From Microbacterium sp. Root180 (lineage in GTDB: Bacteria > Actinomycetota > Actinomycetes > Actinomycetales > Microbacteriaceae): a DNA stretch of 64,000 nt. The stretch is taken from assembly GCF_001428485.1 (NCBI RefSeq), contig NZ_LMHS01000003.1, positions 930,922-994,921 on the forward strand, in the 5' to 3' direction. Position 1 is the first letter of the stretch, and each line of letters starts with the position of its first letter. Positions 52,840-61,486 of this stretch are shown piece after piece. Made by a program: the position numbers and the translations under genes. The notes below the pieces were generated by a model, which saw only the letters and a program-made list of their open reading frames with translations, was not told the DNA's origin and searched no databases.

Positions 52840-55356
52840 GTGACCTTCGTGGCCTCCTCCGTCGTCTCGCCTCCGGAGACCGTCCTCGCGCTCGATCGCG
52901 CGGCGGCCGGCGAGCGGCTCGACGCCGCCGACGCGGCGGCGCTGCTGGGCGCGACCGGCGCCGAGTTCGAACGACTGCTGGACCTCGCGGGCGCCACCCG
53001 CGACGCCGGGCTGGCGGCATCCGGTCGTCCCGGAGTCCTCACCTACTCGCGCAAGGTGTTCGTGCCGCTGACCACGCTCTGCCGCGACCGCTGCCACTAC
53101 TGCGTGTTCGTCGACACTCCCGGACAGCTGCTGAAGAAGAACAAGCCCGCGTTCATGTCGTCCGAGCAGGTGCTCGCCGTCGTGCGGCAGGGACGCGCGA
53201 TGGGCTGCAAGGAAGTGCTGCTCACCCTCGGCGACCGGCCCGAGGACCGCTGGCCGGAGGCCCGCACCTGGCTCGACGAGCACGGCTTCGCGTCGACCCT
53301 CGACTACGTGGGCCACATCGCGCGCCTCGTCACGGCCGAGACCGGCATGCTCGCGCACCTGAATCCGGGCGTGATGACGGCGGAGGAGCTGCGGATGCTG
53401 CGCCCCACCGCCCCCTCGATGGGGATGATGCTCGAGACGACGTCCCGCCGGCTGTTCGAGGAGCCCGGCCAAGTGCACTTCGGGTCGCCCGACAAGGATC
53501 CGGCCGTGCGCGTGGCCGTGATCGAGGATGCCGGACGCGAGCGCGTGCCGTTCACCACGGGCATCCTGGTGGGGATCGGCGAGACCGTGCAGGACCGCGC
53601 CGACTCGCTCGTCGCGATCCGCGACGCTCACGAGCGGAACATGGTCGACGGCCCCACCGGCCGGCAGGGGCACGTGCAGGAGGTGATCGTGCAGAACTTC
53701 CGCGCGAAGCCGCGCACCGCGATGCAGGGCGCCCCCGACGCCGAGCTGCGCGAGTATGTCGCCGCCGTCGCGGTCGCCCGCCTCGTGATGGGCGCGCGCA
53801 TGCGCATCCAGGTGCCCCCGAACCTCTCCGACCCCGCCGAGTTCGACCTGCTCGTGCGCGCCGGCGCCGACGACTGGGGCGGCGTCTCGCCCCTCACCGC
53901 CGACCACGTCAACCCCGAGCGGCCGTGGCCGCACCTCGACGACCTCGCCGCGCGCACCGCTGAGCTCGGCTACACGCTGCGGGAGCGCCTCACCGCCCAC
54001 CCCGAGTTCGTCCGCGATCCCGAGATCTGGCTCGACCCCGCCATGCGCGGCCCGGTCGCGGCTCTCGCCGACCCCGAGACCGGGCTCGCGGCTGCGTCCG
54101 GTCCCGCCACGGCTGCAGAAATCGAGGGATCCGCCGATCGGAGCGAACCCGGACGCCCGAATCTCCCCGGCATTTCACCGACGGGCGTCGGAAACCGAGG
54201 AGAAACGCCGCAGGCGGCGTCCCCGGGGGACTCGAACCCGGCGAATCTCCTCGATTTCCGTCCGCAGACTCGGCGAAACGGCGTCCGGCGGCTGGCCGAG
54301 GCGGCCGCATCCGATCCCCTGGGCCTCGACGATGCCGAGTGGGTCGCCCTGCTGGAGGCCACCGGCTCCGACCTCGACGCCGTCACCGCCACCGCCGACG
54401 ACGTGCGTCGCTACACCGTCGGCGAGGCGGTGAGCCTGGTGGTGAACCGCAACCTCACCTCGAGCGGTCTACGCCAGGCAGCCACGGCCGATCCGGCGAC
54501 CTTCACGCTCGAGGACGTCTCCGCCATCGCCGCCGACGCGGCCGACCTCGGCGCGACCGAGATCTGCGTGCAGGGACTGCTCCCCGCATCCGGGGACCCG
54601 GGCGGCTACCTCGCCATCGCCCGTGCCGTGAAGGCCGCGGCGCCGGGCCTCCACCTCCATGCCTACCGGCCGCAGGATGTGCGCGACCTCGCGGATCGCG
54701 GCGGCCTCGGCCTCGGCCTCGATGGTGCGCTCGCCGCGATGCGGGATGCCGGCGTCGACACCGTGCCGGGCACCGGCGTGAAGGTCCTGAGCGAGCGCGT
54801 GCGCGCCCTCGTCGCGCCCGGCGACCTCGAGATCGACCGGTGGGTCGAGGGGATGACGGCCGCGCATCGCGCGGGGTTCCGCTCCACCAGCGCCCTCTTC
54901 TACGGCCACGTCGAGACGGCCGTCGAGCGCGTCGCGCATCTGCGGGCGCTGCGCGCGATCCAGGACGAGACGCGCGGATTCACCGAGTTCGTGCCGATCC
55001 CGCTGCCGGGCCCGTCGGGCGGCGTGCCGCTCGTCGCCGGACGCTCGCCGCTCGACGAGCACCGCGCGATGGTCGCCGTCTCGCGGCTGGCGCTGTCGGG
55101 CAGCATCCCGCATGTGCAGATCCCCTGGACGCGCGTCGGGCGCGCGGCATCCGCTGTCCTGCTGCAGTCCGGAGGCGACGACCTCGGCGGCACCCTGCTC
55201 GACGGCCGCGTGAAGCCCGAAGCGGGCATCGAGCACGGCCTGGAGTTGCCGGTGACGGATGCCGCGGCCATCGCCGCACGCCTGTTCCGCCCCTTCCGGC
55301 TCCGCACGACGGACTATCGCACCCTGCGGACCGCTCCACCCGGAGCGACCACGTGA
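52840..55356 (+). CDS. fbiC: FbiC-like FO synthase with cysteine-less CofH half
   Basis: 838 residues from GTG 52840. The N-terminal CofG half is intact: LTTLCRDRCHYCVF (CxxxCxxC, near residue 80), TLGDRPEDRW, HLNPGVMT, SMGMMLETT, PFTTGILVGIGET and VQNFRAKP. The C-terminal CofH half keeps VVNRN, GATEICVQG, YGHVETAVERVAHLR, GFTEFVPIPLP and DDLGGTL, but the expected CxxxCxxC after VVNRN is replaced by LTSSGLRQAATAD. No Cys appears there in any frame. A linker (about 425-485) carries a palindromic insert (54118-54258). FO synthesis needs both radical SAM halves, so CofH activity must be lost here or supplied elsewhere. Located upstream of fgd and cofC. Confidence 0.87.
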   Translation: MTFVASSVVSPPETVLALDRAAAGERLDAADAAALLGATGAEFERLLDLAGATRDAGLAASGRPGVLTYSRKVFVPLTTLCRDRCHYCVFVDTPGQLLKKNKPAFMSSEQVLAVVRQGRAMGCKEVLLTLGDRPEDRWPEARTWLDEHGFASTLDYVGHIARLVTAETGMLAHLNPGVMTAEELRMLRPTAPSMGMMLETTSRRLFEEPGQVHFGSPDKDPAVRVAVIEDAGRERVPFTTGILVGIGETVQDRADSLVAIRDAHERNMVDGPTGRQGHVQEVIVQNFRAKPRTAMQGAPDAELREYVAAVAVARLVMGARMRIQVPPNLSDPAEFDLLVRAGADDWGGVSPLTADHVNPERPWPHLDDLAARTAELGYTLRERLTAHPEFVRDPEIWLDPAMRGPVAALADPETGLAAASGPATAAEIEGSADRSEPGRPNLPGISPTGVGNRGETPQAASPGDSNPANLLDFRPQTRRNGVRRLAEAAASDPLGLDDAEWVALLEATGSDLDAVTATADDVRRYTVGEAVSLVVNRNLTSSGLRQAATADPATFTLEDVSAIAADAADLGATEICVQGLLPASGDPGGYLAIARAVKAAAPGLHLHAYRPQDVRDLADRGGLGLGLDGALAAMRDAGVDTVPGTGVKVLSERVRALVAPGDLEIDRWVEGMTAAHRAGFRSTSALFYGHVETAVERVAHLRALRAIQDETRGFTEFVPIPLPGPSGGVPLVAGRSPLDEHRAMVAVSRLALSGSIPHVQIPWTRVGRAASAVLLQSGGDDLGGTLLDGRVKPEAGIEHGLELPVTDAAAIAARLFRPFRLRTTDYRTLRTAPPGATT
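54118..54258. repeat. Palindromic element inserted in frame in the fbiC linker
   Basis: GAAATCGAGG (54118-54127) and CCTCGATTTC (54249-54258) are perfect 10-bp outer arms. Inside lie the related CGAATCTCCCCGGCATTTC (about 54158) and GGAAACCGAGGAGAAACGCC (about 54190), so the CGAATCTCCTCGATTTC-like motif occurs three or four times in alternating orientation. The element is translated as a Pro/Gly/Asn-rich linker (GVGNRGETPQAASPGDSN) without breaking the frame. Confidence 0.7.
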
Positions 55357-56894
55357 CCTCCGCGACGCGCGTCGAGGTCGCGATCGTCGGGGCCGGATTC
55401 GCCGGCATCGGCGTGGCGATCGCCCTGCAGCGCGCCGGGCGCGACGACATCGTCCTGCTCGAGCGCGGGGCATCGGTCGGCGGCACCTGGCGCGACAACA
55501 CCTACCCCGGCATCGCGTGCGACGTGCCCGCGCATCTGTACGGCTTCGCGACCCATCCGAACCCGGCGTGGTCGGGCACGTTCGCGACCGGCGCGGAGAT
55601 CCACGCCTACCTCGAGCGCGTCGTCGACGACGAGGGGCTGCGCGACCGTCTGCGCCTGAACGCCCCCGTGCAGAGCGCCGAGTGGGATGCCGCGCGCAGC
55701 GTCTGGGTGATCCGCACGGCCCCCGCCCATGCCGGCGAGGCCGGCGAGGTCATCGTCGCGGACGTGCTCGTCCTGGCGTGCGGACGGCTCACCGAGCCGG
55801 CGATCCCCCGCATCTCCGGGCTGGAGCACTTCCCGGGGCCGCTGTTCCACTCGGCCCGCTGGGATCACACCGCGCAGCTCGCCGGTGCCCGCGTCGGCGT
55901 CGTGGGCACCGGAGCGAGTGCCGTGCAGATCGTTCCCGAGCTGGCCCGCACGGCGGCGCACGTGACCCTGTTCCAGCGCACGCCCGCGTGGATCGTGCCG
56001 CGCGGCGGGGAGGCCTACTCCGAGGGCGACCGCGCGCGATTCTTCACCGACCCCGCTTCGCTCGAAGCGCTGCGCGCCGACCTGTACGCCGAGGGCGAGG
56101 AGCGCTTCGCCTCGCGCTCGGGCGACTCCGTCGCGGCGGCCGCCGCCGAGGCGGTCGCACGCGCCCACCTCGAACGCCAGGTCCCCGACCCCGCGCTGCG
56201 CGTCGCGCTCACTCCCGATTACGCGTTCGGGTGCAAGCGGGTGCTGCTGTCGGACGACTTCTACCCGGCCGTGGCATCGGGCGCCGTATCGCTCGTGTCC
56301 TCCGCACTCAGCGCGGTCGACGGCTCGACGCTCGTCGCCTCCGACGGCTCCCGCCACGAGGTGGACGCCCTCGTCCTCGCGACCGGCTTCGCATCGGCGC
56401 GTCAGCCCTACGCCGAGCTCGTCGTCGGCGAACAGGGCCGGTCACTCGCCGAGCACTGGTCCGGAGGGATGACGGCGTTCGCCTCGACGGTCGTGTCGGG
56501 CTTCCCGAACATGTTCGTGCTCAACGGCCCGAACGCCTCGCTCGGCCACTCCTCGTCGGTGCTCATGATCGAGGAGCAGGCGGGATACGTCGCGCGTGTC
56601 CTCGACGGCCGCTCCGGCCGCGTCCTGCGCGTGGACCCCGCAGCCGAGCGCGCATACACCGGCGAGATCGCGCGGGCCGCGGCATCCACCCGGTGGATGA
56701 CCGGCGGCTGCCGCAACTGGTACGTCGACGATCGGTCGGGGCGGCTGACGCTGCTGTGGCCGGGCACCGTCGACGCCTTCCGCGCGCGGCTCGCCCGGGC
56801 CGACGGATCCGAGTTCCTCCCGACCACCGACCGGACGCCTGCCGACCGGCACGGCCCCGACCGCGAACCCGCTCTCGAAGGGAGCTCCGCATGA
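55353..56894 (+). CDS. Baeyer-Villiger-type flavin monooxygenase
   Basis: 513 residues from GTG 55353, overlapping the fbiC stop by 4 nt. FAD-binding GAGFAG near residue 12, GGTWRDNTYPGIACDVP near 42, the BVMO fingerprint FPGPLFHSARW (FxGxxxHxxxW) near 160 and NADP-binding GTGAS near 185. Such enzymes insert oxygen next to ketones or oxidise heteroatoms with NADPH. Placement between fbiC and fgd makes a link with F420-dependent chemistry possible, but no F420-binding motif is present. Substrate unknown. Confidence 0.9.
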   Translation: MTSATRVEVAIVGAGFAGIGVAIALQRAGRDDIVLLERGASVGGTWRDNTYPGIACDVPAHLYGFATHPNPAWSGTFATGAEIHAYLERVVDDEGLRDRLRLNAPVQSAEWDAARSVWVIRTAPAHAGEAGEVIVADVLVLACGRLTEPAIPRISGLEHFPGPLFHSARWDHTAQLAGARVGVVGTGASAVQIVPELARTAAHVTLFQRTPAWIVPRGGEAYSEGDRARFFTDPASLEALRADLYAEGEERFASRSGDSVAAAAAEAVARAHLERQVPDPALRVALTPDYAFGCKRVLLSDDFYPAVASGAVSLVSSALSAVDGSTLVASDGSRHEVDALVLATGFASARQPYAELVVGEQGRSLAEHWSGGMTAFASTVVSGFPNMFVLNGPNASLGHSSSVLMIEEQAGYVARVLDGRSGRVLRVDPAAERAYTGEIARAAASTRWMTGGCRNWYVDDRSGRLTLLWPGTVDAFRARLARADGSEFLPTTDRTPADRHGPDREPALEGSSA

Positions 56895-57904
56895 CACTGC
56901 CCCTGCGCTTCGGCTACAAGGCCTCGGCCGAGCAGTTCGGCCCGAACGAGCTGCTCGACTACGCCGTGCTCGCCGAGGAGGTCGGCTTCGACTCGGTGTT
57001 CGTGTCCGACCACCTGCAGCCGTGGCTGCACGAGGGCGGCCATGCCCCGGCATCCGTTCCGTGGCTCGGCGCGCTCGGCGCGAAGACGTCCCGGGTGCTC
57101 ATCGGCACGTCGGTGCTCACCCCCACGTTCCGCTACAACCCGACCGTCGTCGCGCAGGACTTCGCCACGCTCGGGGTCATGTACCCGGGGCGCGTGATCC
57201 TCGGCGTCGGCACCGGCGAGGCCCTCAACGAGGCGAACCTCGGCATCGCGTGGCCCGATCCGCCCGAGCGGTTCCAGCGGCTCAAGGAGGCGATCGGCCT
57301 CATCCGCCGCCTGTGGTCCGAGGACCGGGTGAACTTCGACGGCACCTACTACTCCGCGCGCAACATCACGATCTACGACAAGCTCCCCGAGCCTGTCCCG
57401 ATCTACATCGGCGCCGCCGGTCCTGCGGCGACCCGCCTCGCCGGCCGCATCGCCGACGGCTTCATCACGACCAGCGGCAAGAAGCGCGAGCTGTACACCG
57501 AGACGCTGCTGCCCGCGCTGCACGAGGGCCTCGAGAAGGCCGGGCGCGCGCCCGACGCGATCGACACGCTCATGGAGATCAAGGTCTCGCTCGACACGTC
57601 GCTCGAGGCCGCCCAGGAGAAGACGCGCTTCTGGGCGCCGCTCGCGCTCACTCCTGACGAGAAGATGGGTGTCGACGATCCGATCGAGATGCAGCGCCTC
57701 GGCGAGGAGCTGCCGATCGAGCGCGCCGCGTCGCGCTTCATCGTGTCGGACGACCCGGACGAGCACGTCGAGCGCATCTCCTGGTACATCGACCTCGGCT
57801 TCCGCCACCTGGTCTTCCACGACCCCGGGCACGACCAGGAGGCGTTCCTGCGCCGCTACGGCGACGAGATCCTCCCGCGCCTGCGCGCGAAGTACGGCGC
57901 GTGA
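56891..57904 (+). CDS. fgd: F420-dependent glucose-6-phosphate dehydrogenase
   Basis: 337 residues, ATG overlapping the previous stop (ATGA). An LLM (luciferase-like) fold strongly resembling mycobacterial FGD: YKASAEQFGPNELLDYAVLAE at the N-terminus (read in parts), VSDHLQPWLHEGGHAPASVPW with the active-site His and Trp near residue 40, TSVLTPTFRYNP near 77, GVGTGEALNE near 105 and FWAPLALTPDEK near 245. It oxidises glucose-6-phosphate and reduces F420, supplying F420H2 for other oxidoreductases. Its place between fbiC and cofC supports the cofactor assignment. Confidence 0.93.
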   Translation: MTLPLRFGYKASAEQFGPNELLDYAVLAEEVGFDSVFVSDHLQPWLHEGGHAPASVPWLGALGAKTSRVLIGTSVLTPTFRYNPTVVAQDFATLGVMYPGRVILGVGTGEALNEANLGIAWPDPPERFQRLKEAIGLIRRLWSEDRVNFDGTYYSARNITIYDKLPEPVPIYIGAAGPAATRLAGRIADGFITTSGKKRELYTETLLPALHEGLEKAGRAPDAIDTLMEIKVSLDTSLEAAQEKTRFWAPLALTPDEKMGVDDPIEMQRLGEELPIERAASRFIVSDDPDEHVERISWYIDLGFRHLVFHDPGHDQEAFLRRYGDEILPRLRAKYGA

Positions 57905-58629
57905 GCCCGCTCTTCCGCCGACGGGCCCGTGCCACAGCTCAGGACGAATCCGCCGCACCGCCGCACTCGCCCGGAGTGTCGGCGGCACCAGCCACCCCTC
58001 GGCCGGAGGGCACGCCGCGCTGGGTCGTCGTCGTGCCGGTGAAGCCGTCGGCTCGCGCGAAGTCCCGTCTCGCGGTGCCCGGCGTGGACCGCGCCGGACT
58101 CGCCCGCGCGATCGCGCTCGACACCCTGGCGGCGGCGACGGCGTGCGACCTGGTCGCGCAGGTGGTCGTGGTGACCGACGATCCCGCACTCGCCCGCGAT
58201 GCGGCGGCCATCCCCGCGCTGCGATTCGTGCCCGAGGGCGACGCATCCGGCCTCGACGCCGCCGTGGCGACCGGGATGACGGCGATCGATCCGGGAGGAC
58301 GGATGCCGCGCGCGGCGCTGCTCGGAGACCTGCCCTCGCTGCGACCGGCCGACCTCGCGGCGGCGCTGCGTGCCGCGGCATCCGTCGACCGCGGAGTCGT
58401 CGCCGACGCGGAGGGCACCGGTTCGACGCTCGTCACGGCCCGCACGGGGGTCGCGTGGGCATCGGCGTTCGGCGACGGATCGCTCGCACGGCACGTCGCC
58501 CTCGGCTGCACCGAGCTGCCGATTCCGGATGCCTCGACCCTCCGCCGCGACGTCGACACGGCGGAGCAGCTCGAGGCCGCGCGGGCGCTCGGGCTCGGGC
58601 CGCGCACCGTCGCCCTCCTCGGCGGGTAG
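57901..58629 (+). CDS. fbiD: Phosphoenolpyruvate/2-phospho-lactate guanylyltransferase
   Basis: 242 residues from GTG 57901 overlapping the fgd stop. After a 38-residue polar N-terminus the MobA-like nucleotidyltransferase domain starts: VVVVPVKPSARAKSRL near residue 42 with the phosphate-binding Lys/Arg, VVVTDDPAL near 93, ALLGDLPSLRPADL near 138 and RRDVDTAEQLEAA near 215. It activates PEP (or 2-phospho-L-lactate) with GTP for transfer to FO by CofD/FbiA. CofC/FbiD proteins are about 210-240 residues. Last gene of the plus-strand F420 operon. Confidence 0.9.
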   Translation: MSPLFRRRARATAQDESAAPPHSPGVSAAPATPRPEGTPRWVVVVPVKPSARAKSRLAVPGVDRAGLARAIALDTLAAATACDLVAQVVVVTDDPALARDAAAIPALRFVPEGDASGLDAAVATGMTAIDPGGRMPRAALLGDLPSLRPADLAAALRAAASVDRGVVADAEGTGSTLVTARTGVAWASAFGDGSLARHVALGCTELPIPDASTLRRDVDTAEQLEAARALGLGPRTVALLGG

Positions 58630-58663
58630 GCCGGTGGCCGGAGCGGAGGCTCGGGACGTCCCG

Positions 58664-58737
58664 TCTGCAGGAGATCTCCCGTTGTGCAGGACGATGTCGT
58701 GCGCAACCGCCCTGCACAACAGCTGATCTCCTGCAGA
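58664..58737. repeat. Nested palindrome between convergent F420 genes
   Basis: TCTGCAGGAGATC (58664-58676) and GATCTCCTGCAGA (58725-58737) are perfect 13-bp arms. Inside, GTTGTGCAGG (58681-58690) pairs with CCTGCACAAC (58711-58720), perfect 10 bp. The whole folds into one 74-nt hairpin with a 4-nt bulge on each side. The core CTGCAGGAGATC resembles motifs in the elements at 22341 and 54118. The remaining 58738-58916 is GC-rich non-coding sequence. Confidence 0.75.
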
Positions 58738-58916
58738 ACCCATGTCCGCCGAGGGCGGGCTGCGCTCCGGATTCGGCGGGCGGATGCCGCGTCGCAGCCG
58801 GCCCGGGTCAGGGGATCCGCCCGGGTCAGGCCGGATGCGGCGGGAATCGTCCTGATCTCGGCCGTTCTCCTGCGCCGGATGACGGCCCCGCTGAGTGAGC
58901 GGTCGGGCGCAGCCGC

Positions 58917-59660
58917 TCAGCCGAGGAGCAGGTAGACGGCTCCGACGATCGTGAAGGCGATCACGAGGCGCTCGAACACGTGCTGCGGCATACGGTCGGC
59001 GAGCCGCCGTCCGGCGAACGCGGCCACGACGACGAGGGGCACGAGAACGAGGTCGAGCAGCAGCCCAGGCACCGTGATGATCCCGAGCCCGACCGAGAAC
59101 GGCACCTTGAAGAGGTTGACGATCGCGAAGAACCAGGCCGCCGTGCCGAGGAACTCCTTGACCGGGAACCGGCGCGCGAGGAAGTACATCGACATCACCG
59201 GTCCTGCGGCGTTCGCGACCATCGTGGTGAAGCCGCCAAGAGTGCCGTAGGTCGCCGCGGCGACGCGGTGCGGCCCCGGCGTGGCGACTCCGGAGGCGAA
59301 GCGGCGACGCAGGAGCGTGATCGCGATCACCGCGAGCAGGATGACCCCGATCGTGCGCTTGACCCACAGGTCGTCGGCGAACCACAGGAAGACGACCCCC
59401 GCGAGCACACCGGCGACCACGGCCGGCGCCAGCCGCGCCAGCGTCTTCCAGTCGGTTTGCCGGCGATACATCGCCACCGCGAACAGGTCGGCAACGATGA
59501 GCAGCAGCAGCAGCGTCCCGGTGGACTGCTTCGCAGGGAGCACCGCAGCGAAGATCGCGACGGCGACGGTCCCCGCACCGGGGATCGCGGTCTTCGACAG
59601 TCCGACGATGACGGCAGCGACCGCGAGCAGCGCCCACGCGTACCACGCCAGCTCGGGCAC
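58917..59660 (-). CDS. TauE/SafE family membrane permease
   Basis: 247 residues from GTG (complement of 59658-59660), 1 nt after the cofD stop. Eight or so hydrophobic segments: LAWYAWALLAVAAVIVGL, AVAIFAAVLPAKQSTGTLLLLLIVADL (read in parts) and, near the C-terminus, RLADRMPQHVFERLVIAFTIV. The internal repeat GLSKTAIPGAG near residue 22 and GGFTTMVANAAGP near 140 are typical of the family. Members export or import sulfite, sulfonates or organic anions. Coupling to cofD is unusual and no F420-related transport role is known. Confidence 0.87.
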   Translation of the reverse strand: MPELAWYAWALLAVAAVIVGLSKTAIPGAGTVAVAIFAAVLPAKQSTGTLLLLLIVADLFAVAMYRRQTDWKTLARLAPAVVAGVLAGVVFLWFADDLWVKRTIGVILLAVIAITLLRRRFASGVATPGPHRVAAATYGTLGGFTTMVANAAGPVMSMYFLARRFPVKEFLGTAAWFFAIVNLFKVPFSVGLGIITVPGLLLDLVLVPLVVVAAFAGRRLADRMPQHVFERLVIAFTIVGAVYLLLG

Positions 59661-59661
59661 G

Positions 59662-60648
59662 TCAGAGACCCGCGGCGCCCAGCGCGACCTCGGCGATCGC
59701 GGCGGAGGCGACAGCATCTGTCATCCACAGGGGTGCGACGAGAGGACGGATGCCGCGCCCCGCCACGTCGGGCGCGACGGCGGCGTCCTCCTCGGCGAGC
59801 AGCCATGCGTCGAGCACTCCGCCGCTTCCGCGGGAGCCGTAGTGCGCCGCGACGGCGGACGCCGAGGTCTCGACGCCGATCGCGGTGAGGCACACGTCGG
59901 CCATGCCGCGCACGACCTTGCCTCCGATGATCGGCGAGACCCCCACGACCGGGGCGGCCGCGGAGGCGAGGACGTCGCGCAGGCCGGGTACGGCGAGGAT
60001 CGGGCCGATCGAGACGACGGGATTCGAGGGTGCGATCAGGATGACGTCGGCCGACGCGATCGCCTTGACGACGCCGGGGGCCGCGGAGGCCACCTCGATA
60101 CCGGGGTTCTCGAACCGCGTCGGGGTGAGACCGGCGCGGTGGCGGGTCCACCACTCCTGGAAGTGCAGGCGCGAGCCGTCCTCGACCACGACGATCGTGT
60201 CGACCTCGGCGTCGGTCATCGGCAGCAGGCGCGCGCCCAGCGGCCAGCGGTGCGACATCCGCTCGAGCACCTGCGTCGGGGTGAGACCGTCGCGCAGCCA
60301 GCCGGTGCGGGCGAGATGGGTTCCGAGGTCGAGGTCGCCGAGCGTGAACCACGGCCAGCCCGCTCCCCACTGCTGCAGTTCGCGGCCCACGCGCTCGGAG
60401 TCACCGGCCCGACCCCAGCCGCGCTCGGCGTCGTTGACGCCCGCGAGCGCGTAGGTGATCGAGTCGACGTCGGGCTGCAGCCGCACGCCGGAGAGCCAGA
60501 GGTCGTCGCCCGTGTTGACGACGACGGTGAGCGCGGCCGCCGTGTCGTCGACGCCCCGCCGGCGCAGGGCCTCGCGCACGCCGAGCACGAACTTCGAGCC
60601 TCCGACACCGCCGGCGAGCACGACGACGCGGGGCGAGACGCGCACCAC
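59662..60648 (-). CDS. fbiA: 2-phospho-L-lactate (PEP) transferase of F420 biosynthesis
   Basis: 328 residues from GTG 60648 (a second GTG follows directly). CofD/FbiA signature: VVVLAGGVGGSKF near residue 8, NTGDDLWLSG near 45, DLGTHLARTGWLRDG near 105, ILIAPSNPVVSIGPIL near 202 and SPIIGGKVVRGMAD near 238. It transfers the phospholactyl/phosphoenolpyruvyl group from the GDP-activated donor made by CofC/FbiD to FO, forming F420-0 or its dehydro form. FbiB/CofE for glutamate tail addition is not in the window. It follows hemD by 4 nt. Confidence 0.93.
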   Translation of the reverse strand: MVRVSPRVVVLAGGVGGSKFVLGVREALRRRGVDDTAAALTVVVNTGDDLWLSGVRLQPDVDSITYALAGVNDAERGWGRAGDSERVGRELQQWGAGWPWFTLGDLDLGTHLARTGWLRDGLTPTQVLERMSHRWPLGARLLPMTDAEVDTIVVVEDGSRLHFQEWWTRHRAGLTPTRFENPGIEVASAAPGVVKAIASADVILIAPSNPVVSIGPILAVPGLRDVLASAAAPVVGVSPIIGGKVVRGMADVCLTAIGVETSASAVAAHYGSRGSGGVLDAWLLAEEDAAVAPDVAGRGIRPLVAPLWMTDAVASAAIAEVALGAAGL

Positions 60649-60652
60649 CAGA

Positions 60653-61486
60653 TCAGTCCTGACGCGGAAGCGGGAGTGCTCCCGTGCGCGGGGCGAACTC
60701 GTCTGCGGCGTGCGGCAGCGAGAATCGCGCCACCGCGTCGATCAGCGCATCGACGGTCTGCGCGTCGGCGATCACGTCGACCGGGAGTCCGGCGCGGCGG
60801 GCGTCCTTCGCGGTGCGCGGTCCGATCGCGGCGATCAGGGTGGTGGAGGGCAGGTCGGGGAACTGGCCGTGAACCTGCTCGGCGACCGACCCGCTCGTGA
60901 CGAGGACCGCGTTGATGCGACCCGATCGCACGTCCTCGGCGATACGGTCCGTCACCGGCACGCCGACCGTGCGGTACGCGACGACGCTGCGGACCCGATG
61001 CCCGGCATCGGAGAGCATGCGGGTGAGCACCGGCTTGGCGATCTCACTGCGCAGGGTGAGGATGTCGCGCGGCTCCGGCTCGAGCCCGATCAGCTGCTCG
61101 GCCATTCCGGCGGCGGAGTTGTCGTCATCGGGCACGAGATCGACGCGGTAGCCGACGGCGAGGAGTGCCGCCGCCGTCGTCTCGCCGACCGCCGCGATCT
61201 TGGTGGATGCCGGGACGATCGCGCGGTAGGCGTAGAGCACGTCGACCGTGGTCGCGCTCGTGACGGTGAGCCAGTCGAAGGCGCCGGCGGCGAGGTCCGC
61301 GAGCGACTGCTCGAGGGCGGCCTGGTCGTTCGTCGGCGCGAAATTGATGAGGGGAGCGATCACGGGAGTGGCGCCTTGGCGGCGCAGGCTCGCCGCGACA
61401 CCGTCACCCCAGGGGCCGCCACGGGGCACAAGGACGCGCCATCCCGCGAGGGGCTTGGCGGGCGTGTGCTGGGAGGCTGTGTTCAT
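60653..61486 (-). CDS. hemD: Uroporphyrinogen-III synthase
   Basis: 277 residues from the ATG complementary to 61484-61486 (MNTASQHTP); the longer frame lacks a ribosome site. HEM4 fold of two similar domains: WRVLVPRGGPWGDGVAASL near residue 17, FDWLTVTSATTVDVLY near 67, IAAVGETTAAAL near 95, DILTLRSEIAKPVL near 140, INAVLVTSGSVAEQV near 190 and STTLIAAIGPRTAKDA near 220. It cyclises hydroxymethylbilane to uroporphyrinogen III for heme. The downstream F420 gene shares the strand; hemY lies at the window's right edge. Confidence 0.9.
   Translation of the reverse strand: MNTASQHTPAKPLAGWRVLVPRGGPWGDGVAASLRRQGATPVIAPLINFAPTNDQAALEQSLADLAAGAFDWLTVTSATTVDVLYAYRAIVPASTKIAAVGETTAAALLAVGYRVDLVPDDDNSAAGMAEQLIGLEPEPRDILTLRSEIAKPVLTRMLSDAGHRVRSVVAYRTVGVPVTDRIAEDVRSGRINAVLVTSGSVAEQVHGQFPDLPSTTLIAAIGPRTAKDARRAGLPVDVIADAQTVDALIDAVARFSLPHAADEFAPRTGALPLPRQD

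Noticed and set aside
54224..54243. A tRNA T-arm-like sequence (GGGTTCGAGTCCCC on the minus strand) inside the fbiC linker
   Set aside because: No acceptor stem, anticodon arm or D-arm surrounds it, and the region is translated in frame as part of FbiC. It may only be a chance similarity or a trace of the element's origin.
58684..58935. A plus-strand frame of 83 codons in the gap after cofC
   Set aside because: It starts inside the 58664-58737 hairpin, is Arg/Ala-rich and runs into the TauE/SafE gene on the other strand.
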